Source: Muricea muricata (taxonomy: Eukaryota > Cnidaria > Anthozoa > Malacalcyonacea > Plexauridae). Taken from it: DNA of 64,000 nt. Under the pieces are notes generated by a model. The model saw nothing but the letters and a program-made list of their open reading frames with translations, had not been told where the DNA came from and made no database searches. This document shows, piece after piece, positions 21,701 through 30,700 of this stretch. The stretch's first letter is position 1, and each line of letters begins with the position of its first letter. The translations under genes and the position numbers were made by a program. The stretch covers positions 67,688,354-67,752,353 of the forward strand of contig OY979717.1 of assembly GCA_963855995.1 (NCBI GenBank), written 5' to 3'.

Positions 21701-24700
21701 GAAGTACTGAAAAGCTTCCTTCCGAAAGGGGATGATGCTATGTAATAACTAAACTTAGATCCCATCATACTTGTGCGTTCAACGTTTACGTTCATGGTTT
21801 TTGAAAGACAACCTTTATAATACTTATTTGTGCCAGTTCACCCATCCAATTTATACTTATTACAACGCGCATGCATGGGCCCCATAGGCCTGAATTTCAC
21901 TGTTGTGTTTTTCAACGTGCGTGCACTCATGGAAGATTTATTTTTAATGTATGGATTTCATGTGGATTGGTTCGTAATTAGTATTTGAATGAGATTTGGA
22001 AAGAACTAAACTTTTCGATGCGTGCGTGGAAACAACGACAGAGCGGAAAGCCCTCTTCACACTATTACACCCACGCTATTTGCCAAAGATAGCTTTTGTC
22101 CAGGGTGATTGCATACCTAAGAAAAAACTTAAGAAACCTAAGAAAAATCAATTAAATATAACCACATAGAACACGGTTTTTATCTATATGTATGCGAAGA
22201 AAAGATTGCTTTTTCTATTGAAAATATACAAGATAAAATCTCCAATAAATTAATTTTTACCCCGACTTGCCAAGCTTGCATCTGCAACAGCAGCAATAAA
22301 AGCAACATCCGAGAGCGATCAGGATAACGACACCAAGACCAGGCAACACAATAACCCAAAAATAGCCTGGTACTGTAAAACAAGTAGACATACATAAATG
22401 TGCAGGTTGGTTAATCATGTATCAATGGAAGTATAAAGTTTAAACGGCAAAAACATTGCGGCTTTGTTTATATACTGCAATAGTTCTAGCAGCCAGCAAC
22501 AACATTAATCAAAATATATCATTGACGATTTATGCATTTCCGCGTATCATAGTACCATTTTCAGGTCTAAATAGCTTTATTTAAACTTATAAAATAGGTG
22601 AACACCCTTAAAACCCTTGAAGTACTTACATATTTAAATAAAACCAGAATTTGATATTAAGGATGAGTACACCATTGGTCATTACACTAGCTTGTAATTT
22701 TCCTCAAAGCATTTCATTAAGCTAGCACGCATGCATTAGGTTTTATCAGTGAACTGTAATACAACTGGAACGCTAACTCAATACAAAAGTTCAGTTAATG
22801 GTTGAAGCCAAGTTAGTTTTTCTGAGTTTTGAGAAGAAATACTTAACGACAAAGATCGGACCGTATTTCAAATTGAAGCTATTAAAAAGTTACTTTAGAC
22901 AAAAAAGAAATGCCTAAAAAAATACGAAAATAACTGCAATTTTGAAAAATACGGCAAATGTCCCTTCAAACTTTAAGGTGTTTGTTTTTCACCTAAAGCC
23001 TTAAAAGTTTTACACCAAATACAACTTTCTAATAGCTTTAATTTGATATACGGCCCACTTTGTCACGTTTAGTATTTCAACTCAAAACTCAGAAAAACTG
23101 AATCAACTTCGCTTCAATTTTGCTCCCTGACTTATCGTTCCAGTTTACTTATAGTTCAATAGGTTTTATTTGAATATGTTAATATTCTAGTTTTTAAGGG
23201 TGCTCGCTCATTTTATTGAGTTTTAGGTAGACCTGAAGATGGTGTTATGTTCACGAAAGATATTTAATAGTTTTATACATACATCTTAATCCGAACACAT
23301 GTTTACTGTAGTCCTCTCTTCCGATACTCTCCCCAGTCCCTATTTCCCATAATCATAACTAATGTCAACATTACATCCCTCCCTTACTTAAATAAGAACT
23401 TCAAACGATTGAAACTACAACATAACAAATAATAAATAAAATGTATCTTATCTGTCCTAGTCCATGTCAATCGTAGATATTATTTCCAAATCTCTGCACT
23501 CTTTGCCTTCGTCTAACCGGATATCTCACAGGATCTCTCACAGGATCTCTCACAGGACCTCTCACAGGATCATTCTGTCCAACCATGTCGCCAAGATCCG
23601 AATCAGATAAATAATCATCTTCATGGATCTGATTCCACAGATGTGATGATTCATCATGTTTAGCACCAGATAGTTTTTTAAAAAATGAAACATTTCGCGT
23701 GATATACTTTCCATTTCTCACAGCAGTAACTCTGTTTACTTGCCGACGTGTTACTTGAAACGTTGCTGGATTGTATTTTGTGGACAATTTGTTCGATTTT
23801 GGTTGACGAACTAACACCACGTCTCCTTCTTTAATGTCTGAGCTTTTTGCTCTATTTTTAGAATCAGAATAATTCTTCGTTTTCTTTTTCAATCTTGTGT
23901 CCCTCTCCTTTACCTCTTGATGAACTGAAGTTGTATTTTATGCGGTGAACTGAGGTAATTTAGTTTTAATTGTTCGATTGTACAACAAGTCAGCAGGACT
24001 CTTGCCCGTGAGGGGTGGCTCTGTAATTAAGTAAAAAATCGAATATTTCCATTTTCCAATCTTTGTTGTCATGATGTGCAGACTTAACAGCTTTAACAAG
24101 TGGTTTCATAAAGTTTTCAGCTTCCCCATTTCCTTGTGGCCATAATGGTGAGCTGGGTTTGTGTTTAATACCATGGTCTTTCAGAAACTGGTGAAATGCA
24201 TGGCTCTGGAATGGGGGACCATTGTCACTCTTTAACACTTCGGGTATGCCATGTGTTGCAAAGATCCTTTTAAGCTTCAGTATTGTGGATTGAGCGGACG
24301 TTGAGCTCACAATTTCCACTTCTGGAAAGCGTGAGTATGCGTCAATGACTACTAAAAGGTAAGCACCACCAGAAAATGGGCCGCAAAAATCGATGTTGAC
24401 TGTGTGCCAGGGCCGTGGGGGTAATGTGGTCATACGTAATGGTTCAGGGGGGCACTTTGGGCCATTTGCTTGGCATAGAATGCACGTATCGACTACATTC
24501 TTGGCAAGTTTGTCGATGCCTGGATACCAGACCTTTTCACGTAACAACTGTTTAGTTTTTACCAGACCTTGGTGGCCTTCATGAGCAATATGGATAACTT
24601 TCAAACGAAGGCTTTCTGGCAGAATAATCCTAGAGCCACGTAGTATAATTCGATCGTGCTCATTCAACGCGAGTTCAGATTTAATTTTTCGATATGCTTT

Positions 24701-27700
24701 CAGTTCGGGAATGCTCACGTTGGGATGAGACTGTGTGGTTAAATTATCTATCAAGTTCCATTTATCTGTTGTGATGAGTTCCATCAGCAGCTGCAAAGTG
24801 GGATCAGCTGTTGTTGCTTGTTGTATCTCTGGTAAGGTCATTGCCTTAGGAATAGCATGTTGAGTCAGAAAGCAAACATACTTCTCAGCAATGTTTTGGA
24901 ATTGTTTGTCACCACTAGTGTCATTTATAGGCAGATGGCGAGATAGAAAATCCGATGGATTATCATGACCTTTCGTATAACTGACGTCAAAATCATAGTC
25001 TTGCAATCGAAGATTCCATCTCTCAATTCGTGCCGGGGGTCGAGATTGTGGGTTGTTTAAGATCAATTCAACTGGTTTGCAGTCAGTTATCAAGGTAAAA
25101 TGTCCTCCATACAAGTATACATGCAAACGTTCGACAGCCCACACTATAGCAAGAGCTTCACGCTCTGTTTGAATGTATCGTCTTTCCACATCAGACAACG
25201 ATCGGCTGATGTAAGCAACTACTTTCCTGTCAACTGATCCAGAACCTTTTTGAGTTAGAATTGCTGAAAGGCCAAATGGTGAAGCATCTGTGATGAGTTC
25301 TGTTTGTTTGGTTTTATCAAAATAAGCCATTACTGTTTCGCTCATCAAGGCAGCCTTTACTGCATTGAATGACTGTGCATGTCGAGATGACCATTTGAAA
25401 GGCACATTCTTCTTGGTAAGTTCTCGTAAGGGCGCTGTCAAGTCGCTAAAATTTGCGATAAACTTTGCACAGTAGGTTGCCATGCCAAGAAAACTTCGGA
25501 CTTCTTTGACCGACTGTGGAGATGAGCAATTGTGAATTGCTTCCACCTTAGCTGGATCAGGTGAGACCCCTTCCCCAGAGAAGACAAGACCAAAAAATGT
25601 GAGCTGTGATTGACTGAACTCACATTTACTTTGGTTCAGTGTTAGTCCAATGTGGGAAAACCGTTCAAAAACCGCACGAAGAGCTTCGTCATGGTCAGCT
25701 TGTGTCTGACCAAAAATGATTATATCATCACTAATGTTTATTGCATTAGGAATGTCACGAATTTGCTCACCAATTACATGTTGAAAGATTTCACTGGCTG
25801 AGTTGGTGCCAAAATTTAGTTTCTTGTATCTGTGAAGTCCCTTGTGTGTGGCAAATGTGGTTATATGTCTACTTTCTTCTGCCAGAGACAGTTGGTGGTA
25901 CCCAGCACGAAGATCAAGCTTTGTGAACACTGTAGCACCATTTAATTTGTGGATCAAGTCATCTACAGTGGGCATGGGATGTCGTTCACGTTGAATTGCT
26001 TTGTTCGGCATACGCATGTCAACACATAACCTAACATCACCATCTTTCTTTGGGATAACTACTAATGGACTGACCCATGGAGTAGCATCTACAACTTTTT
26101 CAATAATTCCATCACGCTCAAGCTGGTCTAAAGCTTCGGAAACCTTTTGACGCATGTGAAAGGGAATCCGACGAGGGGACTGGGCAACTGGGGAACATTT
26201 TCATCAATGTGCAGTTTGACTTCAAAATTCTTGAGGGTACCAATTCCATCAAAGAGGTGAGCATATTCCTTCAATAACTGTTCATGACCAGTATATTCAG
26301 GTTGTAAGTGTAACTTGTTAATGTTTATCATTATAAGACCCAAAGCAGATGCAGTTTGATAACTGAGTAGACAACCAAAGTTGCCTTTGATGACATGAAT
26401 TTGAGAGGTTGTTGAACAAGTTGAACAAGCCAAAGTTGCCTCAAATTTGCCCATTACTGGTAGCTGTGTTTTTGCACCATAGGCAAATATGCGTGTAGAA
26501 GAAGGTTGAAGTACTATGGGTGCATTTTGTCTCACAGTGTTGAAAGTATGTTCATCAATAATATCAATAGAAGCACCAGTGTCAATAACCATGTTAATAG
26601 GGACGTTATTCACAGAAATTTGTATCAGTGGAGTATTGTGCTTACTGGTCGATTTTAAGGTAAAAATAAATTCCTCCTCACTGCTACTGTCACTGTTTCC
26701 AGGTTTTACACAGACTTTACGCACTTTATGAGACTTTTTAGTAGACTGTCGAGGATCATGTTGACTGGAACGACGAATTCGAGTAGCACTGCGACAGACT
26801 TTTGCAAAATGATTTGGCTTTCCACAGTTCAAACATGATTTTCCTTTCGCTGGGCAGATATTGTTGTTATGGGGCCAGGGACCTCCACAGTTTCTACACT
26901 GCGGTTGCGTGACAGAATCGTGACGCGCACGTGATGCTTGTTGTTGAGCAGGGACTCTGTTGCTAGGGCCAACAGCTTCAACGACCTCCTCAGAAATGCT
27001 TGTTGATTCAAGCGACTTTTCGATTCCAGTTGCTTGCGATTCACTCAGTTCAAAAGCTCGACCTTTTGCCAAAAGTTTTGCTAGTGTAAGTTCATTGTCG
27101 AGAAGAGCATAACGACGTAAACGTTTTGATGAACAGTTTTGAATTATGGCTGATTTGACTTCTTTATCAATGCTTGTGAAGTCACACGTTGCTGCTAACT
27201 TTCTGAGACGAGTTGTGAATTGATCTATTGTCTCATCTGCTTGCTGCTTTGCCGCACGAAACTTGAAAATTTCGTAGTCCACATGTTTTTTTGGCGAAAA
27301 ATACGTGTCGAGAGATGCGACAGCAGAATCGTAGTCGTCGTCATCACCCGTTTCTGCCAAGGTGTCAAAAATATCTTGCGTGGCTTGGCCAGCTTGATAC
27401 AACAAGAGAGCTCGCTTTTGTTTGTTGTCGGTCACATTTAGAGCAATAAGATAGGTTTCAAACCGACGTTTCCATGTTTTCCAGCGTTGACTGAGGGAAC
27501 TTGGGTCAGACAACGGATCAAATGGCGCCATTGGGGTCAAATCGATTCGGCCAGTTGCCATCTTTAGCTTGTGTATAGCGTTTCCAACTGACTTTCGAGG
27601 TTATAAATCGTTTGTGTATATAAACGATGACTTTGTAAAACAATCAAGTGAATTTTCCTCGTCGCCAATGTAATGTTCACGAAAGATATTTAACAGTTTT

Positions 27701-30700
27701 ATACATACATCTTAATCCGAACACATGTTTACTGTAGTCCTCTCTTCCGATACTCTCCCCAGTCCCTATTTCCCATAATCATAACTACTGTCAACATTAC
27801 AGATGGTACCATGATATCGAAATACAGGTATATCGTCAATACTATATTTGGATTAATGTTGTTTCTGGTTCCTAGAACTATAATAGTAAAGAGTAATGTT
27901 TTTATAAGTTTGTATAGTGAATTCAGTATCATTATAGTTTTGTGGAAACATCACGTAAATTTATGACCATAAATAATTTATTTACGTTTATTTATTTACA
28001 TAATACATTTACCTGGTGTTTCAACGTAGTGGTAAGGTAGAGGAGGTCAAATCTGAACCTCTCACTTAAAGTAATGCCGGCGACAAGAATAAGACACATT
28101 AACACTTTAGATATAATACAAAACATAATCCGAAGGTTACCATCTTGAAACCCAAAATATGAGTTAAGCAAGAAATTGCCGGGTGGTATTGGGGGGTTTT
28201 TTTAAACACTTTAGAATTCAGTGATTGCATCAATTTGAAATTTTGCGGTGGGGCAAAACGTTTGCGATGAAAGTATATTCATGAATACAACTGAATGAAC
28301 AGAAGAGCATGGAAATGACCACTGGCATGATTTGCACCCTTTAAATGCAATAACAAAACGTATTTGCAAATAAATTGCGTGCAATCCATGGAGGTGTTTA
28401 AAGCGCATAAGACACGAAATGCCTTTCTTTACAATTACGTAATTCTTTGTGCGGCGACTAACGAAGCGCAACTTATCTTTCAAAAACAAGATTATAAAGG
28501 GAATATTTTATCGTTTAAAAATGCAGTCGTAAGGCACAAAACTGCGCTACCTCTGGAGACGAAATTGCACCAAAATGACGTCACTGATGATATGCATTTG
28601 CTGTTCATTACCTGAATTTTACTCAAAGTAAATCCATTATGACGTGATTTTAGTTTAAATTCGTTCCCGTCAATGGGACAGTTTTTCGCCCCACGGACAA
28701 GTATTAAGACGTCCTCTTAACATATTTTTTTAAAAAATAAATTAATAATCACCGCACAAAGAATCCTACGATTCTGAAATAATATATTTCATGTGATACG
28801 CAGTTTAAAAGAGAAACCTTTAATCCAAAACGCACCGTCACAATTGCCGTAATATTTCCACATCACTCCGCATCCTTTGGGAAGAAGGCCATCCATCTTT
28901 ATACATTCTCCGGAAGATTTACACCAGAAGCACTACAAGTGAAAGAATGATAAGTGATCTTCACAATAAAAACAAACAAAAATATATACACACATTCATT
29001 AGATGAAATAAAAGCTTCGCACTCAGGTCTGGTTCGTGGAAAGTATGCCACCCCCCCCCCCATCATATGTCAAAAAACTGTTCATATTTACTAGACTAGA
29101 GTTAGGCACCAGGTTAGGGTAAACATTCTGAGAGAACACCCTTCGTTAATACATTGGTTGTGTTAATCAAAACAAACTAGATTTCATTGTTAAATAGCTG
29201 GTGCAACTACATGACAGTAAAAAATGGATGGTTGGCATTATTTGCTACGAGCCAGCAGAATATACACCTGTTGTAAGAAAAGGCATGCTTGCCATACCTC
29301 CTGGATGACATGCATGTGAAATGGTGCTTGATGTGGTTAAAAATTCAGATGCTGACATAGTGGTGAAGGAATCTATAGATTCTCATTCCCTTACAAGTTC
29401 TACATTGGCATTCACATAAAAAAGTGCAGTAGACAAAAATTCCTGGGGTAAGCTATCAAAAAGGGATTAGGGAATTATTGGAGAAAATGGAAGACATTTT
29501 AGGTCATGACAGGGTCACATGTAAGTTGAAGAACCAAGTAGTTGAAGACTCAAGTGTGCTATGAGCTTTGTGGATGATATTATTACAATAGCAGCATTAA
29601 GCCCGTAAGCAAAGATAGTTAGGGTGAAATTGCACACTGGGGCAACACACAATATCATATACAGAAATGCTGTAACAGTTCTACTGCAATGACCAACATG
29701 ACCTTTGGAACACAAAATTAATTGGCTATAAAGCAATTAAGGTTGTCAAGCAGGGGATTCAATAATATTTATCATAGCAGGCTGCATCTCAAAACCAGGC
29801 ATTCAGGTAAAAAATGTCCAGGGTAAAAATGGTTTAATGTGGTTAAAATAATTATCATTTTGGAAAAAACAGCTGCTAGAGGCCAAATAACCACCACTTA
29901 TTGAAACCCCTGGTCAAAACAGTGATAAACCTAAAAGGTTATTAATGTTACTGGAAAAAATTATTAATAATATGTATATAATTATATTAATAGTAAGTAT
30001 ATATGATTCTATTTCTTTCTTTACTTACTTCTGTTTCATTATAACTTAGACATGGTTCACATTTTTTCAAAGCTGTACAGTTTGCTTAAAAATGAAAAAA
30101 TACCACAAATAAACACAAAATAATTGACACAAAATAATTGTTAAATTCGTTGGGCATACTGGAAACAATACAACATTGTATTTTGTATTTAGTTTGTAAT
30201 ATTTTGATAATTTGATTCTATTTCATAATCATGATTTTAAAAGTAATTTTTGCATCCTGGGTTTAAAGATGCTAATCTCTATTCTTTATTTCTTGAAACT
30301 GTTGGCTGGTAAGTGTTCTTGTGGTTGGGAAAAATGCATCAGCTTCAAAGAAGTGGTGGAACACTGTTAATAAAATCACTAATCACAGGTAGAAAATACA
30401 AGTGTTGTTCAACTATTGACTCAAGTATTATGAAAAGTTATTTTCAGAAAATAAACACAAACGACAATTATATGCCTCCTAAACCTTTATACCTATGCCT
30501 AACGGGACCAAGAGGGACCTTCATGCTGATGATTTGTTATCTCGAGCTAGTAGTCGTATGTACATTAAGAGAACATGTACATCCTATGGCTACTTTAAGG
30601 AACAATCAACACTTCCCTTTGACACACTTTTTATGTCCCTATTTAAATGTGGAATTGAAGCATGTGGTTCAGCACTTGAAAAAAGTATCCATAGGCATAG

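Larger units (their letters stand above)
23243..27801 (-). mobile_element. Ty3/gypsy LTR retrotransposon, complete structure
   Basis: Two 133-bp LTRs (27669-27801 as 5' LTR, 23243-23375 as 3' LTR) begin TGTAATG or TGTTATG and end CATTACA, and differ at only three sites. The flanks carry a 5-bp duplication GATGG (23238-23242 and 27802-27806). A primer-binding site beginning TGG follows the 5' LTR at 27667 downward, and a polypurine tract (AAGGGAGGGA) lies at 23376-23386. Gag-protease, RT-RNase H-integrase and integrase C-terminus are in three frames owing to a frameshift at about 26190-26193, a frameshift near 24005-24015 and a stop codon near 23940, so the copy is not autonomous as read. It lies in intron 3 of the PTTG1IP-like gene, in the gene's own orientation. 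Confidence 0.92.

Noticed and set aside
24393-27441. Plus-strand ORFs over the gypsy element
   Set aside because: Antisense shadows of gag and pol.
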